From NCBI RefSeq assembly GCF_001514305.1, contig NZ_KQ949089.1, forward strand, positions 107,091 to 171,090: a stretch of DNA of 64,000 bases, given 5' to 3'. The number at the start of each line of letters is the position of its first letter. Within the stretch, counting starts at the first letter, position 1. The DNA comes from Streptomyces dysideae. GTDB lineage: Bacteria > Actinomycetota > Actinomycetes > Streptomycetales > Streptomycetaceae. A program made the position numbers and the translations under genes. Under the pieces are notes generated by a model. That model was not told the origin of the DNA, made no database searches, and saw nothing but the letters and a program-made list of their open reading frames with translations. Shown here piece after piece: positions 42,771 through 52,987 of the stretch.

Positions 42771-43121
42771 GTGAGCAACCTGCTGGAGAACGCCGCCAAG
42801 TTCGACGGTGACGGCGACGAACCCATCGACGTACACATCCGTCGAGGCACGATCACCGTTTCCGACCGGGGGCCGGGCATCGACGCGGCGGACGCGGAGC
42901 GGGTGTTCGACCGTTTCTACCGGGCCGACATCGCCCACGGCCTGCCCGGGTCCGGGCTCGGCCTGGCCATCGTCCGTGACGTGGCGGAGGCGCACGGCGG
43001 GACCGTCTTCGCGAGAACACGGTCGGGAGGCGGCGCCACGGTCGGGTTCACCGTGTCCCCCTCCCGGCTCCTGCCGGCCCCAGAAGCAGACCTCGTCACC
43101 CCGCAGGACACGCGCGGCTGA
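42771..43121 (+). pseudogene. Histidine kinase C-terminal fragment
   Basis: Only the ATP-binding end of a sensor kinase is present: N box NLLENAAKF, G1 SDRGPGID, F box RVFDRFYRAD, G2 GSGLGLAIVR, and an ending without the dimerisation His. It has no start of its own beyond GTG 42771 and begins 13 bases after the copied flavoprotein segment, so it is a broken gene piece. Confidence 0.8.
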
Positions 43122-43201
43122 CATCCGAGCGTCCCGCGGGGCGCACGATCACGGTCGCGTTCTCCAACACCCTTGGATCGGCGACGGGTTCGCGGAACGC
43201 C

Positions 43202-43246
43202 GGACAGGCCGGACAGGCCGGACAGGCCGGACAGGCCGGACAGGCG
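43202..43246 (+). repeat. Five tandem 9-bp repeats
   Basis: GGACAGGCC is repeated five times, the last ending in G. It lies in a 370-base gap (43122-43489) in which I see no gene. Confidence 0.9.
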
Positions 43247-43489
43247 GAGCTGACGGACGAACCCCGCGTTCACCGAGGGCTCCGACACCGATGACGCGAG
43301 AACGGGCGAACCGGCTGCCGAGCCGGAAGGAAACCGTTCGGCCTGTCGGACGTCGTTCGAAAAGTATTGACGTTGATCGTGCCGCAATTCACACTCACCA
43401 ACGCGATGCCAGACGGGCGGAACGCCGGCACCTCAGCCGAGGCCTCGCGCCCCCACCTCCGGCATGTCTTCTTCAGGGGATGTGAACCC

Positions 43490-45820
43490 ATGTACAGCGT
43501 GAGACCTCAGGGCCGCCGAAGATTCGGATTCTGGCCGGGCGCTCTGGTCGCCGCGGCCGCCGCCTCGCTCCTGGTGGGCGTCGTCGGCCCGGCGGCTCCC
43601 GCCCAGGCGGCGGAGATCACCGACGGCCTGGCTCTCTGGTACAAGCTCGACGCCACGTCGGGCACCGTGGCAGTGGACGCCTCGGGCAACGGCCGGAACG
43701 GCACCGTCAACGGCACCGCGGGCTGGTCGGGTGCCGGGGAAGGGCTCTCGTTCAACGGCTCCGACACCTACATCAAGGTGCCGGACAACATCATGAGCGG
43801 CATGAACTCGATCACCGTCTCGATGGACGTGCAGATCGACGCCGCCCAGGCCACGCCGTACTTCCTCTACGGCTTCGGCAACACCTCCAACGGCAGTGGC
43901 AACGGGTACCTGTTCACCACCGGCAACTCCTTCCGGACCGCCATCGCCTCCGGGGACTACAACACCGAGCAGAACACCGGGGCCTCCGGCGCGCTGCAGC
44001 GCTCGGTCTGGAAGCACGTCACCTACACCCAGACCGGCAACACGGGCGTCCTCTACAGGGACGGCGTGGAGGTGGCCCGCAACACGTCGGTCACCACCAC
44101 CCCCGGTTCCATCGGATCCGGCACCACCACGGCCAACCACATCGGCAAGTCGGTCTTCACCAGTGACAAGCTCTTCAAGGGCAAGATCCGCGACTTCCGG
44201 GTCTACAGCCGCGCACTGGCGCCCAGCGAGGTTCTCGACCTCAGCGGGAACACCACGGGCATCGCCACGGCCACGCACTCCGCGCTGAAGGTCGACGCCA
44301 TCATCGACGACGCGGGCAGCAAGATCACTCTCCCGCTGGCCGAGGGCACCGACCTCACCGAGCTCGCCCCGCAGTTCACCCTCGCCAGCGGCGCGTCCGT
44401 CAGCCCGGCCTCCGGCACCCCGCGCGACTTCACCGCACCCGTGACGTACGAGGTGACCGGCGCGGACGGTGCGAAGCGCACCTGGACGGTCGAGGCGCTG
44501 GTCATGAAGAGCCCCGTCCTGCCGGGTCTCAACGCCGACCCGAACATCATCAGGTTCGGCGACACCTACTACATCTACCCGACCACCGACGGCTTCGCGG
44601 GCTGGAGCGGCACCAAGTTCAAGGCGTACTCCTCCAAAGACCTGGTCCACTGGCAGGACCACGGCGTCATCCTCGACCTGGGACCGGACGTCTCCTGGGC
44701 CGACAGCAGGGCCTGGGCGCCGGCGATCGAGGCGAAGAACGGCAAGTACTACTTCTACTTCTGCGCCGACGCCAACATAGGTGTCGCGGTCTCCGCCTCG
44801 CCGACCGGCCCGTTCACGGACGCCCTGGGCAAGCCGCTGCTGAAGGCCGGTGACTACACGGGCCAGATGATCGACCCGGCGGTCTTCACCGACGACGACG
44901 GCCAGTCGTACCTCTACTGGGGCAACGGCCGCGCCTACGTCGTCCCGCTCAACGACGACATGGTCTCCTTCGACGCCTCCAAGGTCACCGACATCACCCC
45001 CAGCGGCTACAGAGAGGGCGCCTTCGTCGTCAAGCGCAACGGCACCTACTACTTCATGTGGTCGGAGAACGACACGCGTGACGAGAACTACCGGGTCGCC
45101 TACGCCACCGGCTCCTCGCCCACCGGCCCCTGGACCAAGCGAAGCGTCATCCTGGAGAAGGACCTCGCCCTCGGCATCAAGGGGCCCGGCCACCACTCCG
45201 TGGTGCAGGTGCCGAACACCGACGACTGGTACATCGTCTACCACCGCTTCGCCATCCCCGGCGGTGACGGCACCCACCGCGAAACCACCATCGACAAGCT
45301 GGAGTTCGACTCAGGCGGTCTGATCAAGAAGGTAGTCCCCACCCTGAGCAGCATCGACCCGGTCTCCGGCGGCACCGCCCTGCCGACGAACACCACCCGC
45401 TCGCTTCAGTCGGTCAACTTCACCGGCCGCTACGCCGCCGTCCGCTCCGACAGCCTCGGGTACCTCGACCCGGTGACCTCCTCCAGCACCACGGCGGTCA
45501 AGCAGAGCGCCACCTTCACCGTCGTGCCCGGCCTGGCCGACTCCAAGTGCTACTCGTTCCGTGACTCCTCCGGCCGCTACCTGCGCCACAAGGACTACCG
45601 GGTCCGCTTCGACGCGAGCAACAGCACGACGCTCTTCAACAAGGACGCCACCTACTGCGCCCGGCCGGGTTCGGCCACCGGCTCGATCAGCCTGGAGTCC
45701 TACAACTACCCCGGCCGCTACCTCCGCCACTACAACTACGAGCTGCGCGTCGACGCCTACCAGGACAACGCCACCTTCCGCGCCGACAGTTCCTTCAGGG
45801 CGGTCAGCCCCTGGGCCTGA
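43490..45820 (+). CDS. Secreted GH43 arabinan/xylan hydrolase with LamG and AbfB (CBM42) domains
   Basis: The 776-residue protein starts at ATG 43490. A signal peptide ends near AQA-AE (about residue 43). Residues about 45-245 are a LamG-like sandwich (LALWYKLDATSGTVAVDASG). A short beta domain follows to about 340, then a five-blade GH43 catalytic region with Asp in NADPNIIRFG, Asp in MIDPAVFTDDDG and Glu in YREGAFVVKR. The C-terminal 140 residues are an AbfB/CBM42 arabinose-binding beta-trefoil (YSFRDSSGRYLRHKDYRVRF). It would release arabinose or xylose outside the cell. The neighbour at 46112 is a related enzyme. Confidence 0.85.
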   Translation: MYSVRPQGRRRFGFWPGALVAAAAASLLVGVVGPAAPAQAAEITDGLALWYKLDATSGTVAVDASGNGRNGTVNGTAGWSGAGEGLSFNGSDTYIKVPDNIMSGMNSITVSMDVQIDAAQATPYFLYGFGNTSNGSGNGYLFTTGNSFRTAIASGDYNTEQNTGASGALQRSVWKHVTYTQTGNTGVLYRDGVEVARNTSVTTTPGSIGSGTTTANHIGKSVFTSDKLFKGKIRDFRVYSRALAPSEVLDLSGNTTGIATATHSALKVDAIIDDAGSKITLPLAEGTDLTELAPQFTLASGASVSPASGTPRDFTAPVTYEVTGADGAKRTWTVEALVMKSPVLPGLNADPNIIRFGDTYYIYPTTDGFAGWSGTKFKAYSSKDLVHWQDHGVILDLGPDVSWADSRAWAPAIEAKNGKYYFYFCADANIGVAVSASPTGPFTDALGKPLLKAGDYTGQMIDPAVFTDDDGQSYLYWGNGRAYVVPLNDDMVSFDASKVTDITPSGYREGAFVVKRNGTYYFMWSENDTRDENYRVAYATGSSPTGPWTKRSVILEKDLALGIKGPGHHSVVQVPNTDDWYIVYHRFAIPGGDGTHRETTIDKLEFDSGGLIKKVVPTLSSIDPVSGGTALPTNTTRSLQSVNFTGRYAAVRSDSLGYLDPVTSSSTTAVKQSATFTVVPGLADSKCYSFRDSSGRYLRHKDYRVRFDASNSTTLFNKDATYCARPGSATGSISLESYNYPGRYLRHYNYELRVDAYQDNATFRADSSFRAVSPWA

Positions 45821-45840
45821 GCGCATCCCCTCGCTCGCCA

Positions 45841-45873
45841 GGCCACCCGCACGGCTCTGCTGTGCGGGTGGCC
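45841..45873 (+). terminator. Terminator after the first GH43 gene
   Basis: GGCCACCCGCAC and GTGCGGGTGGCC are perfect 12-bp arms around a 9-base loop, 20 bases after the stop. Confidence 0.75.
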
Positions 45874-46111
45874 AAGGGAGCCGACAGCCGGGCCGCCGGG
45901 CAGGTCATGGTTCGCAAGCGTCCCAGCCACCCTCGAACAGCACCGGCCACCTGCTGGGCATCGACCCGCTGGCACCCGATTCCCCGGCTCGCTGACCGGC
46001 AGGGCGCGAAGTCCCGCAGTACACGGTGCCGCCTCGGAGCGGCGACCGATCTTGACCCCCACCCCCCACTCCCACCCAACCGTGGCACCCGCAGAAAGGC
46101 AGCAAACGCAT

Positions 46112-47542
46112 ATGTCTGTGCTTGTCTCCCGGCTGGCGGCGATATTGGTCGCCGTCGCCTTGCTCTTCACAGGCCAAGCCCTGACCACACCGGACCGGGC
46201 GGCCGCCGCTGACCCGGGCTACCTGATGACGCACTTCATCGGGGAGGGGTCGACCAATCAGCAGATCTACTTCTCGCACAGCACGGACGGGCTGAACTGG
46301 TCCGACCTCAACGGCGGCGGGATGGCCCTGCGTTCCACGGTCGGTACGCGCGGGGTGCGTGACCCCGCCCTGGTGCGTTCCCCGGGCGGTGACAAGTACT
46401 GGATCATCGCGACCGACCTGTGCATCGGCTGCGGGCAGACGTGGAGCCAGTCCATCAACGACGGCAGCCGCAATCTTGTGGTGTGGGAGTCGACGGACCT
46501 GGTCACCTGGTCGCAGCCGTGGCTGCTCAACGTCGCCGGCGCGATCCCCGACGGGCGCAACGCGTGGGCGCCGGAGGCGATCTGGAACCCGGCCACCAAC
46601 GACTACGTCCTGTACTGGGCGACGAACAAGCCCCTCAATGGCGCAACGAAGCACCGCATCTACTACGCCCGTACCAGCGACTTCCGCTCCATCACCACCC
46701 CGCAGATCTACATCGAGCGCCCCGGCACCCAGGAAATCATCGACACCCAGATCGTCGAGATGCCGTCCGGCGTCGGCGACTACCGCTACGTACGGGCCTC
46801 CGGTGACGGCCAGATCACACTCGAAGGCAGCAACTCGATCCTCGGCACCTGGACCAACCTCGGCAACCTCTCCGGCATCGGCCTGACCGGCTCCGACGTC
46901 GAGGGCCCGATGTGGATGAAGTTCCGCGACCGCAACGAGTGGACCCTCTACCTCGACCAGTACGCCACGAGCCGCGGCTACATGCCGGTCACGACGACCA
47001 ACCCGTCCAGCTCCGGCACCTACCAGCTCCCGGCGTCGGGAAGCTACAGCCTGGGCGGCACCAAGAAGCGTCACGGCTCGATCCTGAACCTGACGGCCGC
47101 CGAGGAGACCCGCGTGCTCGCCCGCTGGGCGAACACCCCCATCAACCGGCTCCAGTCGTACAACTTCCAGGACCGGTACGTGCGGCACGCCGCCTTCGAC
47201 GTGCGCATCGACCAGAACATCACCGGCCCGGACGCCCAGTTCCGGCTGAGGCCCGGCCTGGCGGGATCCGACACCGTCTCCTTCGAGTCGGTGAACTACC
47301 CCGGGTACTTCCTGCGGCACGCAGGATTCGATTTCCAGCTGGTCTACAACGACGGCACCACCCAGTTCGCCGCGGACGCCACGTTCCGTCAGGTGGCCGG
47401 GCTCGCCGACTCGACATGGTCCTCGTTCCAGTCGTACAACTACCCCGACCGGTACATCCGGCACTACGCGTACGAACTGAAGCTCGACCGGATCACCACC
47501 ACGACGGCGCGCAGTGACGCCACCTTCAAGGTGACGAGCTGA
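46112..47542 (+). CDS. Secreted GH43-type arabinofuranosidase with AbfB (CBM42) domain
   Basis: The 476-residue protein starts at ATG 46112 with GAAAGGCAG upstream. Signal peptide cleavage is near DRAAAA-DP. The catalytic part (VRDPALVRSPGGDKYWIIAT, NAWAPEAIWNPATNDYVLYW) matches GH43 enzymes of exo-arabinofuranosidase type. The C-terminal 150 residues are AbfB (SYNFQDRYVRHAAFDVRI, SYNYPDRYIRHYAYELKL). It probably acts with the preceding GH43 on arabinan side chains; each gene has its own terminator. Confidence 0.85.
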   Translation: MSVLVSRLAAILVAVALLFTGQALTTPDRAAAADPGYLMTHFIGEGSTNQQIYFSHSTDGLNWSDLNGGGMALRSTVGTRGVRDPALVRSPGGDKYWIIATDLCIGCGQTWSQSINDGSRNLVVWESTDLVTWSQPWLLNVAGAIPDGRNAWAPEAIWNPATNDYVLYWATNKPLNGATKHRIYYARTSDFRSITTPQIYIERPGTQEIIDTQIVEMPSGVGDYRYVRASGDGQITLEGSNSILGTWTNLGNLSGIGLTGSDVEGPMWMKFRDRNEWTLYLDQYATSRGYMPVTTTNPSSSGTYQLPASGSYSLGGTKKRHGSILNLTAAEETRVLARWANTPINRLQSYNFQDRYVRHAAFDVRIDQNITGPDAQFRLRPGLAGSDTVSFESVNYPGYFLRHAGFDFQLVYNDGTTQFAADATFRQVAGLADSTWSSFQSYNYPDRYIRHYAYELKLDRITTTTARSDATFKVTS

Positions 47543-47549
47543 CCTGACC

Positions 47550-47616
47550 GGGATGCCGGCGCCCTCAGGCGACCTTCCGCCTGCCATCCGCCCTCGGGCG
47601 GGGGTGCCGGCATCCC
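47550..47616 (+). terminator. Terminator after the second GH43 gene
   Basis: GGGATGCCGGC and GCCGGCATCCC pair perfectly across a 45-base interval that contains further pairing. Confidence 0.6.
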
Positions 47617-47639
47617 CCCGGGGACTACCGATGATCCGC

Positions 47640-48092
47640 TCGCCCAGGGTGACCACGGGGCGCTCGCCGGGCTGCCCAGGGTGTGCCAGGTCATGACGTC
47701 GGGCAGGCAGTCGGTGGCCTTGCAGCAGGTGAGGAAGCCGTTGTAGGGGACGAAGACGATCCGGTCCTTGAAGGGGCTGGCCATCGCCTGCTCGACCTGG
47801 GTCTTCATGGCTGCCTGGTAGGCGGCGTAGCGGGCCTTGGTGACCTCCTCGGTGGAGGCGGTACCGCGGACGTCGCGGGTCAGGGTGCCGATCCCGGTGT
47901 TCGCCTCGATCGCCTTGCGCAGGCGGGTGGCCTGGTTGGCCAGTCCGAAGTGTGTCCGCATCAGCGCCTTGCTGCCGACCGCGCCGATCGGGTTGGCCAG
48001 GCCATGCCCGGCCATGCCCGGGGCGGAGCCGTGCACCGGCTCGAACATGTTCGGAAAGCGGCGTTCCGGGTCGAGTGCCGGGACCCGTTCCG
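47640..48092 (-). pseudogene. Dehydrogenase tail joined to another enzyme fragment
   Basis: On the minus strand RRFPNMFEPVHGSAPGMAGH and ANPIGAVGSKALM are the end of an isopropylmalate/tartrate dehydrogenase. In the same frame follow DRIVFVPYNGFLTCCKATD and PDVMTWHTLGSP, which may come from a glycoside hydrolase-like protein. There is no start and no complete domain. It is gene debris between the GH43 pair and the amidohydrolase. Confidence 0.6.
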
Positions 48093-48360
48093 CCCCGGGA
48101 CACGGATGCGCACGTTGCAGTCGGCCTTGTTTCTGACGCCCGGTCCACACAGTCGGAGGGCCAGGTGATCGATTCCTCCCGGATCCCTTGCGCCAAGGAG
48201 TAGACCCGCCACCCCAGCAGGATCGATCGTGGGCGACGTGAACGATCATCGCATGGCACCTGTCGATCCTGCCGGTTCCGCCGAACCCACCCCCGCCCCC
48301 GGCCCTCTGTGCTGTGCCGGGTCGCCAGGGCCGAGCGCAGCCACGGGGTCGCGAGGGGCC

Positions 48361-49254
48361 GTGCGTGACGTGCCTCTGGGTGAGGAGGCCGGTGAGGTCC
48401 GCCGCTTCTGGGGTCGGCTCGGTCTTCCCGGGCTGGTCGACGTCCACACGCACTTCATGCCCGAGCGCGTCCTGCGCAAGGTCTGGGACTACTTCGACGC
48501 GCTCGGACCGCTGACCGGTGGGCTCGAGTGGCCGATCACCTACCGGAAGGAGGAGGCGGAACGGACGGCCCTGCTCCGGGAGTTCGGCGTACGGGCCTTC
48601 ACCGCGCTGCTCTACCCGCACAAGCCGGGCATGGCCCGGTGGCTCAACGGCTGGGCGGCCGACTTCGCCCGCCGTACCCCCGACTGTCTGCACACCGCCA
48701 CCCTCTACCCAGAGCCGGGCGTCGAGGAATACGTCCGGGAGGCCGTCGAGGCGGGCGCGCGCGTCTTCAAGGCGCATGTGCAGGTGGGGGCGTACGACCC
48801 GGCCGACGAACTCCTCCAGCAGGCATGGGGGTTGCTGGCCGAGGCCCGGATACCCATAGTGATCCACTGCGGCTCCGGGCCGGCGTCCGGCAAGCACACC
48901 GGCCCCGAGCCGATCGCGCAGTTGCTGGCGCGGCACCCCCGGCTGCGGCTGGTCGTCGCGCATCTGGGGATGCCCGAGTGCGAGGAGTTCCTCGGCCTCG
49001 CCGAGCGGTACCAGGAGGTGCGGCTGGACACGACGATGGCGTTCACCGACTTCACCGAGGGGTTCATGCCGTTCCCCCGCCGGGCCCTGCCGCGGCTGGC
49101 CGGACTGGGCGACCGCATCCTGCTCGGCTCCGACTTCCCCAACATCCCCTATCCCTACGTGCACCAGCTCCACGCCCTGGAGCGGCTGGGGCTCGGAGAG
49201 GAGTGGCTGCGGGCGGTGTGCCACGACAACGCGGCTGGGCTGTTCGGACTGTGA
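48361..49254 (+). CDS. Amidohydrolase-family (ACMSD-like) hydrolase
   Basis: The frame is open from GTG 48229, but the first 44 codons are low-complexity and conserved-looking sequence begins at VPLGEEAGEVRRFW, so GTG 48361 (or 48370) is preferred. Metal-site VDVHTHFMPE, then IPIVIHCGSGP, LVVAHLGMPE and the last Asp in LLGSDFPNIPYPY define a TIM-barrel metal hydrolase. It is 297 residues, full length for the family. The substrate is unknown. Confidence 0.8.
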   Translation: MRDVPLGEEAGEVRRFWGRLGLPGLVDVHTHFMPERVLRKVWDYFDALGPLTGGLEWPITYRKEEAERTALLREFGVRAFTALLYPHKPGMARWLNGWAADFARRTPDCLHTATLYPEPGVEEYVREAVEAGARVFKAHVQVGAYDPADELLQQAWGLLAEARIPIVIHCGSGPASGKHTGPEPIAQLLARHPRLRLVVAHLGMPECEEFLGLAERYQEVRLDTTMAFTDFTEGFMPFPRRALPRLAGLGDRILLGSDFPNIPYPYVHQLHALERLGLGEEWLRAVCHDNAAGLFGL

Positions 49255-49570
49255 ACCTCGTCTTCGTCGTGGGTTCCTCCGGAGTCCTCCTACGGACCCT
49301 GGACCACCGCCGCCGCGTCGCGGTCACCGAGACACAGCGGGCCGAACGCCTCGCCACCACGGAACCCGATCGTCCGGGCGGCATCCTGAACGACGTCGAA
49401 CGCGCCGCGGTGGCACACCGTGGACGCCGCCGAGGCCGCGCGGCGGCGGCTTCGGCCTGGTCGGCCTCACCGAACGGGTCACCGCGCTCGGCGGCAAGCT
49501 GCGCACGGGACCCCGCTCCGACCGCCGGAGCTGGGAAGTCGTGGCGATCCTGCCGGCGGAGAGGGGGCGT
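49252..49570 (+). pseudogene. NarL-type histidine kinase remnant
   Basis: NLVFVVGSSGVLLRTLDHRR and VAVTETQRAERLATTE resemble the HAMP-like start of a HisKA_3 sensor. After RPGGILNDVERAAV the frame changes, and GFGLVGLTERVTALGGKLRT, EVVAILP is the C-terminal G2 box. The middle, including the phospho-His, is missing. To 49795 I see no gene. Confidence 0.65.
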
Positions 49571-49795
49571 CGTGACCGCCTCGGTGCGCTCGGCCCCACG
49601 CCGTGGAGAGCAGGAGTGCGGCCGCCGGCGCCCTGGAGGCGACCAGCGGCCACTGCGAGCGAAAGTTTCAGTGATCCTCCGCAGGTGGTGACCGAATGCC
49701 ACCGTCTGTACGGTCGTGCGGGCAAGTCGTGGCATTGAGGGGCACGCGCAGAGCGGCCCTCGCCGTGGACCGTCAGCAAGGGGTCTGAACAGCAC

Positions 49796-50707
49796 ATGCG
49801 TTATCGGGAACTCGGCCGTACCGGGCTGACCGTGTCCGAGATCGGCTACGGCGCCTGGGGGCTTGGCCAGGGCGCCTGGGTTGGCGCCGACGACGACTCC
49901 GGCGTCCGTGCCCTGCACCGTGCCCTCGGCCTGGGCGTCAACTTCATCGACACCGCCAGGGCGTACGACCGCAGCGAGCGCGTCGTCGGCCGTGCGCTGA
50001 GGGAACTCCCGGGCGGCGGTGACGGCGTGTACGTGGCGACGAAGGTCGGGCCGAAGGTCCCGGTCTCTCTGGCGCCCAGCGGGCTCGACCCCATGGAGGC
50101 GTTCCCTGGCGCGCACCTCCGCGAGAGCCTGGAGACCAGCCTTCGCGAGCTCGGTCGCGACCACGTCGACCTCCTTCAGCTGCACACCTGGGAGGACGCG
50201 TGGACCGGCCGGGGCGACTGGCTGGAGACGGCGGACGCCCTCAAACAGGAGGGGAAGATCAGGTTCTTCGGGATCTCCGTCAAGGACCACCAGCCCGAGA
50301 ACGTGCTCAAAGTGCTGCGCACCGGGGTGCTGGACGCGGTCCAGGTCATCTACAACATCTTCGAGCAGGCCCCGTCGGACTACCTGCTGCCGGCCTGCGA
50401 GGAGTACGGCGTGGGGGTGATCGGGCGGGTCGTACTCGACGAGGGGGCGCTGACGGGCTCCATCCGTACGGGTGTCACCTTCCCCGAGGGCGACTGGCGT
50501 AACTGGTACTTCAGGGACGACCGGCCCGCCCAGGTCGAGAAGCGCGTGGACGCCCTCCTCGCCGGCCTGGGGGTCGGCGTCGACGAGCTCGCGTCCACCG
50601 CACTGCGGTTCGCGCTCGCCGGGCGGGCGGTCTCCACGGTCATCGTCGGGATGCGGTCACTGGCGAACGTGGAACGCAATGCCGCGGTCGCGGAGGCACG
50701 CCGCTGA
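49796..50707 (+). CDS. Aldo/keto reductase, C-terminus truncated by a frameshift
   Basis: The 303-residue protein starts at ATG 49796. It is an AKR with NFIDTARAYDRSERVVG (Asp/Tyr), VATKVGPK (Lys) and LLQLHTWED (His), the usual tetrad, and VSTVIVGMRSLANVE binding NADP. The stop at 50705 cuts the protein just before the normal tail. One base earlier, a different frame continues LTDEELALLARHRWQKNFYS to 50766, so an indel removed about 20 residues. It may retain activity. Confidence 0.8.
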   Translation: MRYRELGRTGLTVSEIGYGAWGLGQGAWVGADDDSGVRALHRALGLGVNFIDTARAYDRSERVVGRALRELPGGGDGVYVATKVGPKVPVSLAPSGLDPMEAFPGAHLRESLETSLRELGRDHVDLLQLHTWEDAWTGRGDWLETADALKQEGKIRFFGISVKDHQPENVLKVLRTGVLDAVQVIYNIFEQAPSDYLLPACEEYGVGVIGRVVLDEGALTGSIRTGVTFPEGDWRNWYFRDDRPAQVEKRVDALLAGLGVGVDELASTALRFALAGRAVSTVIVGMRSLANVERNAAVAEARR

Positions 50708-50769
50708 CTGACGAGGAACTCGCGCTGCTGGCCAGGCACAGATGGCAGAAGAACTTCTACAGCTGATCC

Positions 50770-51040
50770 GTTCTGTGCCGTTGGCGGTTGCCGCTCCGGA
50801 GGCGTCCAGGCAGAGGCCGGAGAGGTTGTTGGTGATGGTGCCGTCGGAGTTGACGGTCCACTTCTGGTTGGTGCCGCCTGTGCAGTCCCAGATGACGACC
50901 TTGGTGCCGTTCGTGGTGCCGTTGTTGTCGGCGTCGAGACACTTGTTGCCGTAGACGACGAGTTCACCGCGCGAGGTCTGCTGGAAGGTCTGGTTGCGTC
51001 CGCCTGAGCAGTCCCAGATCTGTGCCTGGGTGGCGTTGAC
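50770..51040 (-). pseudogene. Ricin B-type lectin (CBM13) fragment
   Basis: QAQIWDCSGGRNQTFQQTSR, CLDADNNGTTNGTKVVIWDC and LSGLCLDASG are ricin-lectin repeats, the ending of a secreted glycosidase. The fragment is joined in frame to the truncated LivF and runs on into sequence antisense to the reductase tail. Confidence 0.75.
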
Positions 51041-52151
51041 GTAGGTGGCCTTGGGCCGCAGATACGTGCCCATCCGCAGGTTCTCCTCGACGGTGAGCGC
51101 GGGGAACACGTTCTGCAGCTGCGGTACGTATCCGACGCCCCGGCGGACCTGCTCGTGCGCGGGCCGGTTCGTCACGTCCGCCCCGTGCAGCCGCACGGTC
51201 CCGGTGCGCACCGGCAGCAGGCCGAACACCGCCTTGATCAGCGTCGACTTGCCGACTCCGTTGGGACCGATCACACCGACCAGCTCACCGGGCCGCACCT
51301 CGACGCTGCAGCCGCGCAGCACATCGACTCCGGGCAGGTAGCCGGCGACGATCCCGTCGGCCACCAGCACCGGCCCCTCGGCCACCAGGCGGCCGCCGGC
51401 CATGACGGCCACCCAGTCGCTGATGCCCATCACCACATCCATGTCGTGCTCGACGAAGCACACGGTCAGTCCGCCGTCCCGCAGTTCGGTGATGTGCCCG
51501 AGCAGCGTCTGGGTGAGCGCCGGGTTCACCCCGGCCATCGGTTCGTCGAGCAGCACCATGGTCGGCCGGACCATCAACGCGCGGGCCAGCTCCAGCAGTT
51601 TGCGCTGCCCGCCGGAGAGCGTGCCGGCGTAGTCGTGGCGCAGCTGCCCCAGCCGGAACCGGTCGAGCAGTTCCTCGGCCCGGCTCTCGATCTCCCGCTC
51701 CTGTCGGCGCCACAGCGGCGGCAGCAGGGCGGGCAGCAGCCGCTCGCCGACCTGGCCGGTCGCCGCGAGCTTCATGTTCTCCAGCACGGTGAGCCGGTCC
51801 AGCGTCCGGGTGAGCTGGAAGGTGCGGACCCAGTCCGCGCCGCGCCACCTCGTACGCCGGCCTGCCGCTGATCGGCTGCCCGTCGAACGTCCAGCGGCCG
51901 CCGTCGGCCCGGTCGAACCCGCTCACCACGTTGAACAGTGTCGTCTTCCCGGCGCCGTTGGGCCCGATGAGCGCGGTGATGACGCCGCGCTGGAACTCCA
52001 GATGCTCGATGTCGACGGCGACGAGACCGCCGAAGGTACGGCTCACCCCGTCCAGGACGAGCAGCGGCTCCGGCTTGCTCACCCCGAGCTCGGGAGCGGC
52101 TCCGGCGAGCGGGTGGCCGGCTGCCGTGGTGCCTGCGGCGTCAGCGGACAC
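51041..52151 (-). pseudogene. LivG frameshifted and fused to truncated LivF (branched-chain amino acid ABC ATPases)
   Basis: From GTG 52151 LivG reads IALIGPNG-like ALIGPNGAGKTTLFNVVSGF. A frameshift near 51845 moves the text to VRTFQLTRTLDRLTVLENMK, followed by the signature LSGGQRKLLELARAL and LLDEPMAGVNP. At about 51360 LivG passes directly into LivF (LVGVIGPNGVGKSTLIKAVF), which ends at NLRMGTYLRPK without its signature motif. One frameshift and one truncation make it non-functional. Confidence 0.75.
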
Positions 52152-52524
52152 TGAGCACCATCTCCTTCCGGCTTCCCAGGATGCCCTGCGGCCGGAACAC
52201 GACCAGCAGGATCAGGGCGAGGCCGACCAGCGCGAAGCGCACGGCCCCGACCTCCGCCTGACTGATCAGCTCCGGCGACACATGGTCCGCGTCGATGGCC
52301 TGCCGCAGCGCGCTGTCGAGGAAGGTCGGCAGGAACCAGAACAGCACCGAGCCGACGACCGGGCCCAGGATCCGCCCGACGCCGCCCAGCACGAGCCGGG
52401 TATAGAGGAAGAACGTGACGGCCGGATCGAAGCTGTCCGGGTTCACCGACTGCACCTGGATCGGCTGCAGCATGCCGGCGACACCACCGATCACGCCGCC
52501 CAGGACGAGGCTCTGCATATGGCG
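52141..52524 (-). pseudogene. LivM permease C-terminal fragment
   Basis: SLVLGGVIGGVAGMLQPIQV, YTRLVLGGVGRILGPVVGSV and FRPQGILG are the last helices of a LivM permease. The upstream part is absent. The stop overlaps the LivG start as in intact operons. From 52525 to 52987 I see no gene in either strand. Confidence 0.65.
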
Positions 52525-52987
52525 CCCCTGCGGCCAGGCGTCGTGGGTGTGCGGCACGACGTTGGTGGAGGGAGCGCGGAGGACTGGCCGCGCCTTGCGT
52601 GGGCCGCGCCGCCGCGGCCGGACACGGGCGGGTGGGGGCGGGCCGGTCGCCTCGCGAGGTACGCCGACCCGGCGGCCTTCGGGCGGTGGCGGTGACGGTG
52701 ATACGCCCGCGCCGCGCAGGGGCGTGCGGGCATCGGCGTCGGCGCGCTGGGCGGACGCGGAGCCCGCGGTCGGCACCGCGAACTGGCCGTGCTGGTCGGG
52801 GGCCGCCGAGGTGCGGTCGGCTGACGGAGAGGAACCCGGCGACGAAGCCGGCCGGCACCAGACCGCTGACGGTGCGCCAGGCACCGCTCGGGTCGTCCCC
52901 CAGCCGACGGGCCGCAGTCAGGGTCGTCGGCCGACGCGCGTAACGGCCCACGATCCAGCCGCAAGCCGTCAGCCGACCCCCCCCCCG

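Noticed and set aside
43202..43246. CRISPR array
   Set aside because: The repeats are 9 bp and directly adjoining with no spacers. The tract at 55282 also lacks unique spacers, and no cas gene is present.
43433..45277. A 614-codon minus-strand frame
   Set aside because: It is the mirror of the GH43 gene and has no recognisable domain.
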